A stretch of DNA of 64,000 nucleotides from a virus, in the IMG/VR virus record IMGVR_UViG_3300028284_000004, positions 1 to 64,000 of that record, one strand, 5' to 3'. The notes under the pieces are model-generated. The model was not told the origin of the DNA and did not search any database. It saw only the letters and a list, made by a program, of their open reading frames with translations. How positions within the stretch are numbered: the first letter of the stretch is position 1; the number at the start of each line of letters is the position of its first letter. This document shows positions 8,251 to 15,403 of the stretch, one piece after another. A program made the translations under genes and the position numbers.

Positions 8251-8923
8251 TTTTACTCAATGGTTAAACGAAGGCGTTAATGACCCTGGGATCTTTAAGG
8301 CAATATTTCTTGCCGGTGGCCCAGGATCAGGTAAGTCCTATGTCCAAAAACAAGTAGTTCCAAAATCTACTGGATTAAAAATAATTAATTCTGATGACTT
8401 ATTTGAATTAAAGATGTCAAAGGCTGACCTTGACTTAGATCCAGAAACAATTATGTCCCCAAAGGGCCAAGAGATACGGGCTAAAGCTAAAGCTCTTACA
8501 ATGAAAAGACAAAAGGTATACCTTCAAGGTAGACTTGGTTTAGTAATTGACGGTACCGGTAAAGATGTAGAAAAAGTTAAAAAGCAACTTATTGCCTTAA
8601 GAGCTTATGGATACGATTGTTATATGGTATTTGTAAACACTTCAGAAGAAGTTGCACAAGAAAGAAATGCTGCTAGGGCTAGATCATTAGATCCAACACT
8701 TGTTAAAAAAATGTGGATGGATGTACAAAAGAATATTGGTGCATTCCAAAATATGTTTGGTGCTCAAGATTTTACAATCGTTGATAATAGCTCCTCGGCA
8801 GATTCCGTTAAAATCATGACTGCAGTATATAAAGAAATACAGAAATTTTTAAAGAAACCATTGAGAAACTATTTAGCTAAGCAATGGATCGAAAACATGA
8901 AATCACTCGCCAGGAGAAAGTAA
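8234..8923 (+). CDS. P-loop kinase (zeta-toxin/polynucleotide kinase-like) with capsid-targeting N-terminus (229 aa)
   Basis: ATG at 8234 chosen over the TTG at 8225, because it places MNSVDNFTQWLNE/G as an L-x-E leader. Walker A GGPGSGKS at residues 28-35, then INSDDLFE (substrate Asp), a GLVIDGTG strand near 112 and an Arg-rich lid (AQERNAARARS, about 148-158). This order fits small-molecule or nucleic-acid kinases of the zeta-toxin/PNK type; the substrate is unknown. Located between the nucleotidyltransferase-like gene and another leader-bearing protein. Confidence 0.83.
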   Translation: MNSVDNFTQWLNEGVNDPGIFKAIFLAGGPGSGKSYVQKQVVPKSTGLKIINSDDLFELKMSKADLDLDPETIMSPKGQEIRAKAKALTMKRQKVYLQGRLGLVIDGTGKDVEKVKKQLIALRAYGYDCYMVFVNTSEEVAQERNAARARSLDPTLVKKMWMDVQKNIGAFQNMFGAQDFTIVDNSSSADSVKIMTAVYKEIQKFLKKPLRNYLAKQWIENMKSLARRK

Positions 8924-8927
8924 TAAA

Positions 8928-9710
8928 ATGATTAAGTTTAAAACATTAAGTGAGAGCCTACGTGGCGATATCGCAAAAGTTGCATCTAAGTATCCTGAAG
9001 GATCTAGTGTTAACGTCAAAGGTAAAGCTGCCAAAGTCATGAGCCATGGCAGTGACTTTTTAGTTGTCGCGATGGGTAACAAGACAATGAACGTTACGTT
9101 AAAGGACCTTGATGAGTCAGTAGAAGAAAGAAAATCAACTGTGCCTGAACTGATGCAAGTTAATATTGATGGCGAAGGTGGTGTAACTGTAAAAGCTAAA
9201 GATGAAAAAGAAGCTCTGAAGATTGCACTGAAGAAAATGAAGATTCAACCGCGCTTTGCTAATGATAAGAAGTTCATGGCTAAAGTACAAATCATGCCAG
9301 CAGAATCTGTCGAAGTTGATGAATCGTCAGCGTCATGGGCCAAATCTTTACAAGATATTGCTAAGAAAAAGCAACTTGATAAGATTTCAGATAAAGATAA
9401 AGCGCTACTTATTAAGCTAGCGGATATGATGAAAAACGCAAATGAGGCGTATAGTGATGTTCAAGAGAATTCTCTTGTTGAGGCAGTGAAGTCTACTGAT
9501 TCTATGGACAAATACAAAGGGCGAGATCAGTTAGTTGTTAACAAATACCTTAAACAAAAATTTAAGAAGAGAATCAAAGACTTTCTAGATGAACCATACT
9601 TTGATGGTCGAGATTATGTTTGTAAAGACAAGACCATTGTTAGTAGAGCTTTAGGTAATCCTGACATAAAAGTTTCTGATTTGGAAGCGGCACTGGATAA
9701 ATGCCTCTAA
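8928..9710 (+). CDS. Internal/packaged protein candidate (260 aa)
   Basis: Leader MIKFKTLSE/S, then a beta-rich domain (GSSVNVKGKAAKVMSHGSDFLVV split over 25-50, TMNVTLKDLDESVEE) and helical, charged middle parts. The C-terminal 75 residues (KYKGRDQLVVNKYLKQKFKK...) look like a separate helical domain. Several further L-x-E-like sites (DLDE, LVE/A) could be processed. No enzyme motif seen. Starts 5 bp after the kinase gene, with AGGAGAAAGTAATAAA as binding site. Confidence 0.8.
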   Translation: MIKFKTLSESLRGDIAKVASKYPEGSSVNVKGKAAKVMSHGSDFLVVAMGNKTMNVTLKDLDESVEERKSTVPELMQVNIDGEGGVTVKAKDEKEALKIALKKMKIQPRFANDKKFMAKVQIMPAESVEVDESSASWAKSLQDIAKKKQLDKISDKDKALLIKLADMMKNANEAYSDVQENSLVEAVKSTDSMDKYKGRDQLVVNKYLKQKFKKRIKDFLDEPYFDGRDYVCKDKTIVSRALGNPDIKVSDLEAALDKCL

Positions 9711-9757
9711 AAAGCACTGAATGAAAAACGCAAATAATTAATAAAGGTATATAGACA

Positions 9758-10240
9758 ATGTCAGAATATAAGCCATTAGCCCAAACTGCACGTGATGTAG
9801 TAGAAGCGGTTGATAAATCAAGCCCAGTGTATAAAGAATATCTTTCTTTAAAGAAAAAGTCTATTAAAGACTTACGACGCATGGTCGACCAACAGCATCG
9901 CGGTCCAGTAGACTTATCTCAATATGATAAACAGGGCGCAATATCGGACCTTCTCCGTAACAAGTTCGGCAATAAAGCAGTAGCCGCCGCAATGGGATTA
10001 GACGAATCTATTGATATTGAAGAAGAACATCTAGAAGAAGCACCATTGGTTACTGACTTTGATAAGTCAATTGATTATATGATTAAGCTGATGAAACGAG
10101 ATATCATGAAAGATCGTAATAACGAAAAGGGCATGATGAAACTGTCTCAACTTGCAAAGATGGTTGGCCTTGAAGTTACTGATAAGGGCCAAGAAAAAGG
10201 CAGAATATTCATGTATGATCTTGCTAAGAGAAAAGTATGA
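9758..10240 (+). CDS. Hypothetical virion-associated protein (160 aa)
   Basis: Helical, charged protein with a HLEE/A site near residue 90, after an acidic stretch (DIEEEHLEEAPLV), which separates an N-terminal region (LRRMVDQQHRGPVDLS) from a C-terminal domain (DYMIKLMKRDIMKDRN). The split suggests two modules or a proteolytically processed product. Overlaps the following leader-bearing gene at ATGA. Function unknown. Confidence 0.78.
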   Translation: MSEYKPLAQTARDVVEAVDKSSPVYKEYLSLKKKSIKDLRRMVDQQHRGPVDLSQYDKQGAISDLLRNKFGNKAVAAAMGLDESIDIEEEHLEEAPLVTDFDKSIDYMIKLMKRDIMKDRNNEKGMMKLSQLAKMVGLEVTDKGQEKGRIFMYDLAKRKV

Positions 10241-10605
10241 TCGACTTTAAGGATTACATTGTTGAAGCATTTGGAATTTATGAGGGCGTAACTGTTCCCT
10301 TAGAGTCTCCAATGATTGAAGCCTCTGAACCTGAACTGAACTCTCCAAAGAGATCAGATGGCAATAAGAAGTATGTGGTTTATGTAAAGAACCCAGCAAC
10401 CGGCAACGTAAAGAAGATCGAGTTCGGTGACGAAAAGGGTGGCCTTACTTCGAAGATTAATGATAAAGAAGCAGCAAAGAACTTTGCAGCAAGACACCAA
10501 TGTGATACTAAAACCGATAAATTAGCACCAGGATATTGGGCTTGTCGGTTACCTAAGTATGCAAAAGAACTAGGATTAAAGGGTGGCGGAAATTACTTCT
10601 GGTAA
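10237..10605 (+). CDS. Internal protein candidate with DUF5872-like C-terminal domain (122 aa)
   Basis: Leader MIDFKDYIVE/A is one of the best matches to T4 internal-protein targeting sequences. The remainder (KRSDGNKKYVVYVKNP...KKIEFGD, ...AARHQCDTK, ...GYWACRLPKY) resembles a small phage domain seen in other tailed phages, with two conserved Cys and aromatic residues; I associate it with DUF5872 but cannot verify. Overlaps the next ORF by 23 bp. Confidence 0.8.
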   Translation: MIDFKDYIVEAFGIYEGVTVPLESPMIEASEPELNSPKRSDGNKKYVVYVKNPATGNVKKIEFGDEKGGLTSKINDKEAAKNFAARHQCDTKTDKLAPGYWACRLPKYAKELGLKGGGNYFW

Positions 10606-10849
10606 TCCATACGCTGACCATGGGAATGTGAGAACCTTTGATGTAAAATCAAATGGTTATGTTTGGCATAAAGATAGAGAAGATAGAACTATAAAGGTTC
10701 TGGACAGTGAAGGTTGGCAATTGCAAATTGAAAATTGTTTACCCTTTTTATTAGTTAATGATTTAATTATTGATATACCTAATGGGACATATCATAGACT
10801 TATAAAAGGTTTGAATGACCTGAAACTGGAGATTACCAAGAATGGCTGA
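10583..10849 (+). CDS. Small cupin-like protein (88 aa), GTG start
   Basis: No ATG occurs in frame near the start; GTG at 10583 sits 8 bp behind AGGA. The sequence YVWHKDREDRTIKVL...GWQLQIEN and IPNGTYHRLIKG has the strand-turn pattern and His positions (WH, YH) of a single-domain cupin, so metal or small-ligand binding is possible. Similar short proteins occur in other marine T4-like phages. Overlaps both neighbours, which points to tight translational coupling. Confidence 0.72.
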   Translation: MAEITSGNPYADHGNVRTFDVKSNGYVWHKDREDRTIKVLDSEGWQLQIENCLPFLLVNDLIIDIPNGTYHRLIKGLNDLKLEITKNG

Positions 10850-11141
10850 TGCACTAAGCGCTGAGCACAAAGAGCAAAATAAAAGATTAGATCGCATAGA
10901 AGATAAACTTGATAAATTATCTGAGGCGGTTATTTCTTTGGCCCGTGCTGAAGAAAAAATATCGGTACTTATGACGACTTCACAAGTACAGAATGATTCA
11001 TTAGTTAGACTCAATAATCGTGTTGATCGATTAGAGAAAGATGTAGATGGAAATAAACTTACTATAAATATAATTAATAAAGTGTTTTGGCTAATTATGG
11101 CGGCAGCCGCTACGATAGTTGCTACAAATATTTTACAATAA
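10842..11141 (+). CDS. Coiled-coil protein with C-terminal membrane anchor (99 aa, XhlA-like)
   Basis: Residues 1-70 form a heptad-rich coiled coil (KRLDRIEDKLDKLSEAVISL, NNRVDRLEKDVDGNK), followed by one transmembrane helix (VFWLIMAAAATIVATNIL). This layout matches XhlA/haemolysin-type phage proteins associated with host lysis, but also tail-associated membrane proteins. Overlaps the upstream gene by 8 bp. Confidence 0.75.
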   Translation: MADALSAEHKEQNKRLDRIEDKLDKLSEAVISLARAEEKISVLMTTSQVQNDSLVRLNNRVDRLEKDVDGNKLTINIINKVFWLIMAAAATIVATNILQ

Positions 11142-11162
11142 AATAACCCCAGGAGAAACAAA

Positions 11163-12335
11163 ATGAGTTTGTTTAAAGATAAAGATTTGACCGTAGCTGC
11201 CGCCGTTACAGCCGTGCTAGAGGGCAAAGTTCAAAAAGAAGAAATGGATCCTAAGGATCATGTAAAAGAAATCGATGGTGGCGAATCATTCGTCGTCGTT
11301 GATAAAGATGGCAAAGCTGTAGCTAAGTTCAAAGATCGTAAAGAAGCTGATGACTATGCCAAAGAGAATCATACTGATCTAATGGCCGGAAGCGGTGATG
11401 ATGAAAAAGACGAAGTTGACGAAAGTGTTGATGTCAATGAAGCCATTGACGCTGGTGATTATACTGTTGGTGCTGAAAAAAGCAAAAAAGGTTATCGTCC
11501 TAAGGTTACTCATACTGAAAAAGGTCATACTATGTACCTTGCAGCAGTATCTTATAAAGATGAAAAAACTGCCCTTGCCCATGCACAAACTTATTTAGAT
11601 GTTTATGCACAAAGAGGCGACCGTGCATCTAATAATGCAGCCCTAGATTTTCAGAAAAAGAATGCTAAAAATGTTGCCGAAGTTGCAGAGCCAGAAGCTC
11701 AAGGCGAAAAAGATTTTAAAGATAAGCATGTAGTTAAGAAATCTGGTGCTGAGTCCGATGGTACTATCGTAAAAGAAGAAGTAACTATTACTATTGACGA
11801 AGCTAAGCTAAAAGCTGGTAAAGGTAAAGAAACGATTGATGTCGACTTTATTGGCGACAAAGATGATGCCAAAGCAGCTGAGAAAAAATTCAAGATTAAA
11901 ATCAAAATGAGCGGAGACACTGCTGACGTAACTGGTGAAAAGAAAAATATTATTGCATGGCTATCAAGCGATATGTATGGTATGGATTCAGAAGATATCG
12001 AAGATATCTTTCCAGAGTTACTAGAAGCTACAGATCTTGACGAAGGTATTATGTCAGAAATTGACGCGATGCTTCAAGACGGCAAGACTGCGGCTCAAAT
12101 CGCTAAAGCGCTCAAACTCAATTTAAAGGATGTTACGAAAATTATTAAGACATTCGGCGAAGCAGTAGAAATTCCTAAAGAAGAGTCTGATAAGCAAAAG
12201 AAATATCAAGCATTCTTTAAGAAAGCCCTAGCTAAGTTTGGTGTTAAGTCGCCATCTGAATTGGAAAAAGATAAGCGTGCAGAATTCTTTGATTACGTTG
12301 ATGCTAACTACGAAGCAGATAATGAAGAAGATTAA
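11163..12335 (+). CDS. Acidic, lysine-rich virion/head internal protein candidate (390 aa)
   Basis: Behind CAGGAGAAACAAA. Low-complexity, strongly charged protein (KDEVDESVDVNEAIDAG, KDFKDKHVVKK, EEVTITIDEAKLKAGKGKE) with several short folded blocks, for example SFVVVDKDGKAVAKFKDRKE near 40-60 and a helix-turn-helix-like KTAAQIAKALKLNLKDV near 305-320. Many L/I/V-x-E sites could be cut by the prohead protease. Composition is like T4 head core proteins; specific function unknown. Confidence 0.8.
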   Translation: MSLFKDKDLTVAAAVTAVLEGKVQKEEMDPKDHVKEIDGGESFVVVDKDGKAVAKFKDRKEADDYAKENHTDLMAGSGDDEKDEVDESVDVNEAIDAGDYTVGAEKSKKGYRPKVTHTEKGHTMYLAAVSYKDEKTALAHAQTYLDVYAQRGDRASNNAALDFQKKNAKNVAEVAEPEAQGEKDFKDKHVVKKSGAESDGTIVKEEVTITIDEAKLKAGKGKETIDVDFIGDKDDAKAAEKKFKIKIKMSGDTADVTGEKKNIIAWLSSDMYGMDSEDIEDIFPELLEATDLDEGIMSEIDAMLQDGKTAAQIAKALKLNLKDVTKIIKTFGEAVEIPKEESDKQKKYQAFFKKALAKFGVKSPSELEKDKRAEFFDYVDANYEADNEED

Positions 12336-12360
12336 CATTTAGCTGAGTGATATATAGTAT

Positions 12361-12732
12361 ATGATGAAAATATTTGATACACTCACAAGCAAAAACTTTG
12401 CTCTCTTCGCCGCTAATCATTATGATAATCCGGAATGCATAGACGTCGAAGAGTTTAAAGAAGATTTAAGCCGATTTAAGTATCTTAAAAGATTAATAGG
12501 AAGATACGAAACTGCTGGGGATCTACAGGAAAGACTTATTATCAATCACCTTATTGTGATCCATAATGTCTTTGGTATTGAAGCAGCAAATAAGATGATT
12601 CAATTTAAGATCGGAAAAGGCCATTTGAAATATATCAAACCTTTTCTGATCTTCTTGAATTATATAAAAGAAACAGATATGGTAGAAATACCATTGGATG
12701 ACAATATTGTTCAAAGATTGAGGAATCTATAA
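12361..12732 (+). CDS. Conserved phage protein (123 aa) of widespread unknown family
   Basis: Starts MMKIFDTLTSKNFALFAANHYDNPECIDVEE split over residues 1-30, then FKYLKRLIGRYETAGDL, RLIINHLIVIHNVFGIEAAN and KPFLIFLNYIKET. I recall near-identical patterns in many large tailed phages beyond the T4 group, where it is a domain of unknown function (DUF7207-like, number unverified). All-helical, soluble. Gene follows directly into the next one (stop then ATG). Confidence 0.83.
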   Translation: MMKIFDTLTSKNFALFAANHYDNPECIDVEEFKEDLSRFKYLKRLIGRYETAGDLQERLIINHLIVIHNVFGIEAANKMIQFKIGKGHLKYIKPFLIFLNYIKETDMVEIPLDDNIVQRLRNL

Positions 12733-13332
12733 ATGCAATTAAAAGAAGGTATAATCTCTGGTGCTGGTGATTTATTCTATGCCTTTAGATTCCTCAAACT
12801 ACTCACTACTAAATGGACAGATATGAAGGCCTATGAAGAAGGCGTCATTGATGAAAATGGTAATGTGATAGTCAAAGCCAATAGAACTCCTGCGCAAAAG
12901 AGTTCATTTACTGTATTCCATCGTTTAGTCTTTAATGTAAAAAGATTACTCGAAAAACTTCCGTTTGGTAAAACTAAACTAGCTAGTTATGCTGCTGCTC
13001 TATTCCTTATTAAAGAGCATACCGGAATGTCTGACATGTCAATTAGAAGAACCTTAGAAAAAGCCCTAGGATCTGAATTTGATGATGATTCGATGATCGC
13101 CGAGAATACCTGGTTTGAAACCGATGCTGGATTGTCTAAAGGTACCTATATGCTTATGTCAGACATTGCTTCTCCTGTAACTGGTGAAGTGATTGCATTA
13201 AAGAATAGCAAAGTTGTTGTTGAACAGGTTACTAAGCCATCAGCAACAATGTTCGGATGCAATGTATATGGTGTATATCATCCAAAAACAAATCAAAAGA
13301 TATATATTACAAATGGAGATATTTCACGATGA
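12733..13332 (+). CDS. Conserved phage protein, probable structural/internal (199 aa)
   Basis: Starts immediately after the preceding stop. N-terminal helix (GAGDLFYAFRFLKLLTTKW), a Lys-rich segment (LLEKLPFGKTKLASYAAALFL near 75-95), a helical HTGMSDMSIRRTLEKALG block and a C-terminal beta-rich half (GEVIALKNSKVVVEQV). It is paired with the 12361 gene as in other large phages that I recall, so the two may act together. Function not known. Overlaps the next gene at ATGA. Confidence 0.78.
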   Translation: MQLKEGIISGAGDLFYAFRFLKLLTTKWTDMKAYEEGVIDENGNVIVKANRTPAQKSSFTVFHRLVFNVKRLLEKLPFGKTKLASYAAALFLIKEHTGMSDMSIRRTLEKALGSEFDDDSMIAENTWFETDAGLSKGTYMLMSDIASPVTGEVIALKNSKVVVEQVTKPSATMFGCNVYGVYHPKTNQKIYITNGDISR

Positions 13333-13523
13333 GCGTAGATAACTTTAAACAGTGGGAAATGGCTGCTAATAATGCTGGCAATGGTCAAGTTTCGATGCCG
13401 GCAGATGTCCAACTGTCAAAAAAGAAAAAAGAAAAGAAATCATATGATGGAAGAACCAAAGAGGGTAGAAAATTCTTTGAGAGGCTTCTAGCACGCAGAG
13501 AAGCCAGACAAAATGTTAAGTAA
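13329..13523 (+). CDS. Small basic protein (64 aa)
   Basis: Begins MSVDNFKQWEMAANNAG, resembling a shortened targeting leader (NFKQW), then a Lys-rich core (SKKKKEKKSYDGRTKEGRKF) and a basic helix. Overlaps the spanin gene downstream by 11 bp. Could be another packaged basic peptide; no direct proof. Confidence 0.7.
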   Translation: MSVDNFKQWEMAANNAGNGQVSMPADVQLSKKKKEKKSYDGRTKEGRKFFERLLARREARQNVK

Positions 13524-13896
13524 AATTCTTATTGGTATGATGCTCATGATGGGTATTGGTGGTTATTTCTATTATACCACTACTCAGGCAGAGATGATCA
13601 CATTACGTGATATGAATAAAGCATACGAGCTAAAATTCGAAACCCAAGAGGATACAATTAATTCCCTACAAACATCTTATGCTACGCAGACCGAAGGCTT
13701 GAATGAAATGATTCTTAAGAATCAACAGATTCAAGGTGAAATGAATAGATATTTAGATATTTTTAAACGACATGATCTAGCACGATTAGCTGCTGCAAAG
13801 CCCGGACTAATTGAGCCTAGAGTTAACGGAGCAACAAAAGATGTATTCACCTCTCTTGAGAACGACAGCGCTTTTATCGACAATATTGATAATTAG
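13513..13896 (+). CDS. Inner-membrane spanin (Rz-like, 127 aa)
   Basis: One N-terminal transmembrane helix (ILIGMMLMMGIGGYFYY) then a periplasmic coiled-coil (ETQEDTINSLQTSYATQTEG, NEMILKNQQIQGEMNRYLD), the layout of i-spanins that fuse inner and outer membranes at the end of lysis. The next gene starts inside this one in another frame and encodes a lipoprotein, as in Rz/Rz1 and T4 PseT.2/PseT.3. The call rests on topology and context, not on sequence similarity. Confidence 0.75.
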   Translation: MLSKILIGMMLMMGIGGYFYYTTTQAEMITLRDMNKAYELKFETQEDTINSLQTSYATQTEGLNEMILKNQQIQGEMNRYLDIFKRHDLARLAAAKPGLIEPRVNGATKDVFTSLENDSAFIDNIDN

Positions 13897-14266
13897 TGGT
13901 TGTTCACTACTGAAACCCCAGCCGATTCCGGTTGAGATCAAAACAGTACCTATACAAATTCCCATTACACAACCTGTATTGCCTAGGGCCATCGACATGA
14001 AGGAGCCTTATTGGTATGTCGTGTCAGAAAAAAACCTAGATGAATTTTTAGAGAGAATCGAAAAAGAATCCGGCAATTTGGTGTTCTTTGCTATGTCACC
14101 GGCTGATTACGAATTAATGGCATACAACTTACAAGAAATAAAGAGGTATGTTAAAGAATTGAAGGAGGTAGTTGTATACTACAAGAAAGTTACAACGATA
14201 AATAATGCAAATGACAACACTAATACTGGAGATGATGGGAATGGCACCGAACAACCAAATAATTAA
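13841..14266 (+). CDS. Outer-membrane lipoprotein spanin (Rz1-like, 141 aa)
   Basis: The ATG at 13841 (behind GGAGCAACAAAAG) lies 56 bp inside the i-spanin gene. Signal sequence with lipobox: LLRTTALLSTILIISGC, Cys at about residue 21, followed by a Pro-rich stretch (KPQPIPVEIKTVPIQIP) typical of Rz1. The rest is longer than usual Rz1 proteins, with a helical domain (YVKELKEVVVYYKK) and an Asn/Gly-rich tail. Spans the periplasm from the outer membrane to contact the i-spanin. Confidence 0.76.
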   Translation: MYSPLLRTTALLSTILIISGCSLLKPQPIPVEIKTVPIQIPITQPVLPRAIDMKEPYWYVVSEKNLDEFLERIEKESGNLVFFAMSPADYELMAYNLQEIKRYVKELKEVVVYYKKVTTINNANDNTNTGDDGNGTEQPNN

Positions 14267-15020
14267 ATGCTCGCAATTGTCTTTAGGCGAAAGAGCACTG
14301 GTCGCAGCTAAGCTTGCACAACTAGCTTATGCACAGGCCGAACAAGCAGAGATTGCAGGCAAAGAATTAGGATTTGCCTCAGTTAAATTGTTAGCTAACG
14401 ATGGAGCTGAATGTTTAGTTCTTCGTAGTAGAGAAGATCTATGGCTTGCGTTCAGAGGAACTGAGCCAACTAAATTTAACGATATTATGGCTGATCTGAA
14501 AGTAGTTAAGCATTCAGCCCAAGCCGGCGGTAGAGTTCATGGTGGTTTCCAAGAAGAGATCAACGACCTATGGGTTCTCATCCTAAAAGAACTAGAACAA
14601 AACGATCAACTAAAGGCACGTAAAAATGTATACATTTGTGGTCATTCTCTCGGCGGTGCTATGGCTACTATTGCTGCATCACGCTATACGCCAACAGAGT
14701 TATTCACGTTCGGGTCGCCACGAGTCGGAGGTAAACGATTCATCAAGAATGTAGATTGTACTCATTACCGATTCGTTAACAATAATGATATTGTAACTAA
14801 AGTACCACCAGCGGTTTTACGCTTTAAACATCATGGTACACTTCAGTACTTTAATGCTTATGGTCAACTCAGAAAGCTTACTCCATGGCAACAAGTAAAA
14901 GATATCTTTAGAGGTATCTGGGCCGGCTGGAAAAGAGGTAAGTTCTTTGATGCACTGACTGATCACTCTATGGTTAACTATGTAGAGTATATTAAAAACA
15001 ATAAAGAGGATATAGTATAA
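14241..15020 (+). CDS. Class 3 lipase (alpha/beta hydrolase, 259 aa)
   Basis: ATG at 14241 is 9 bp behind GGAG; earlier in-frame ATGs at 14205, 14232 and 14235 are less well placed. The nucleophile elbow GHSLGG (Ser about 126), FRGTE (oxyanion-type segment, about 71-75), NNNDIVTKVP (acid) and TDHSMVNYV (His) give the full lipase_3 triad set. Expected to hydrolyse glycerolipid esters. Overlaps the lipoprotein spanin gene by 26 bp and has no own signal peptide, so it would reach membrane lipids from the cytosol or after holin/spanin action. Lipases are rare in T4-like phages; a lysis or lipid-remodelling role is inferred. Confidence 0.85.
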   Translation: MAPNNQIIKCSQLSLGERALVAAKLAQLAYAQAEQAEIAGKELGFASVKLLANDGAECLVLRSREDLWLAFRGTEPTKFNDIMADLKVVKHSAQAGGRVHGGFQEEINDLWVLILKELEQNDQLKARKNVYICGHSLGGAMATIAASRYTPTELFTFGSPRVGGKRFIKNVDCTHYRFVNNNDIVTKVPPAVLRFKHHGTLQYFNAYGQLRKLTPWQQVKDIFRGIWAGWKRGKFFDALTDHSMVNYVEYIKNNKEDIV

Positions 15021-15340
15021 TGTATTGGTTTATCCTCAAATCTATCCTTGGATCCGTCGTCGGTAGTTCATTCTACCAATGGTGGCAAGGTACTACTATG
15101 GGCATCTGGTTTCAAAAGCACCTAGATGCCTTTATGCAATACGTAGCAACTAAATACGATATTGACGTTGCAAAGAAAGATGCAAAATTCCAAAAGCAAT
15201 TTCCGCTTATAGCCGAAAGATTAAAAGAACTAGAAATTAATAGTCATCCTCCTATCTCTCCTGATGGAACAACTGAGATTATCGAGCGCATTAATGCTAT
15301 CACGGCACGACTCGATAAGATTGAAAAAAAGAAAAAATAG
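15020..15340 (+). CDS. Small protein with hydrophobic N-terminus and C-terminal coiled coil (106 aa)
   Basis: Starts on the last base of the lipase stop, behind AAAGAGGATATAGTA. Hydrophobic N-terminal stretch MYWFILKSILGSVVGSSFY, amphipathic middle, then GTTEIIERINAITARLDKIE coiled coil. Probably membrane-associated; its place after spanins and lipase would suit a lysis-cassette component, but I do not recognise a family. Confidence 0.7.
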   Translation: MYWFILKSILGSVVGSSFYQWWQGTTMGIWFQKHLDAFMQYVATKYDIDVAKKDAKFQKQFPLIAERLKELEINSHPPISPDGTTEIIERINAITARLDKIEKKKK

Positions 15341-15342
15341 TT

Positions 15343-15372
15343 GTGTACATATACCGCGTACTGTGGTATAAT
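15343..15372 (+). promoter_or_regulatory. Early-type promoter upstream of nrdA
   Basis: GTGTAC 15343-15348, TATAAT 15367-15372, 18 bp spacer. Leads into nrdA with a ~25-nt leader containing GATAGGAATAT. Confidence 0.87.
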
Positions 15373-15403
15373 ATATAATATTACAAGATAGGAATATATC
15401 ATT

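Noticed and set aside
10763-11227. 154-codon minus-strand ORF in the 10.8 kb region
   Set aside because: Covers two well-supported plus-strand genes and would encode an implausible hydrophobic Ser/Leu-rich protein.
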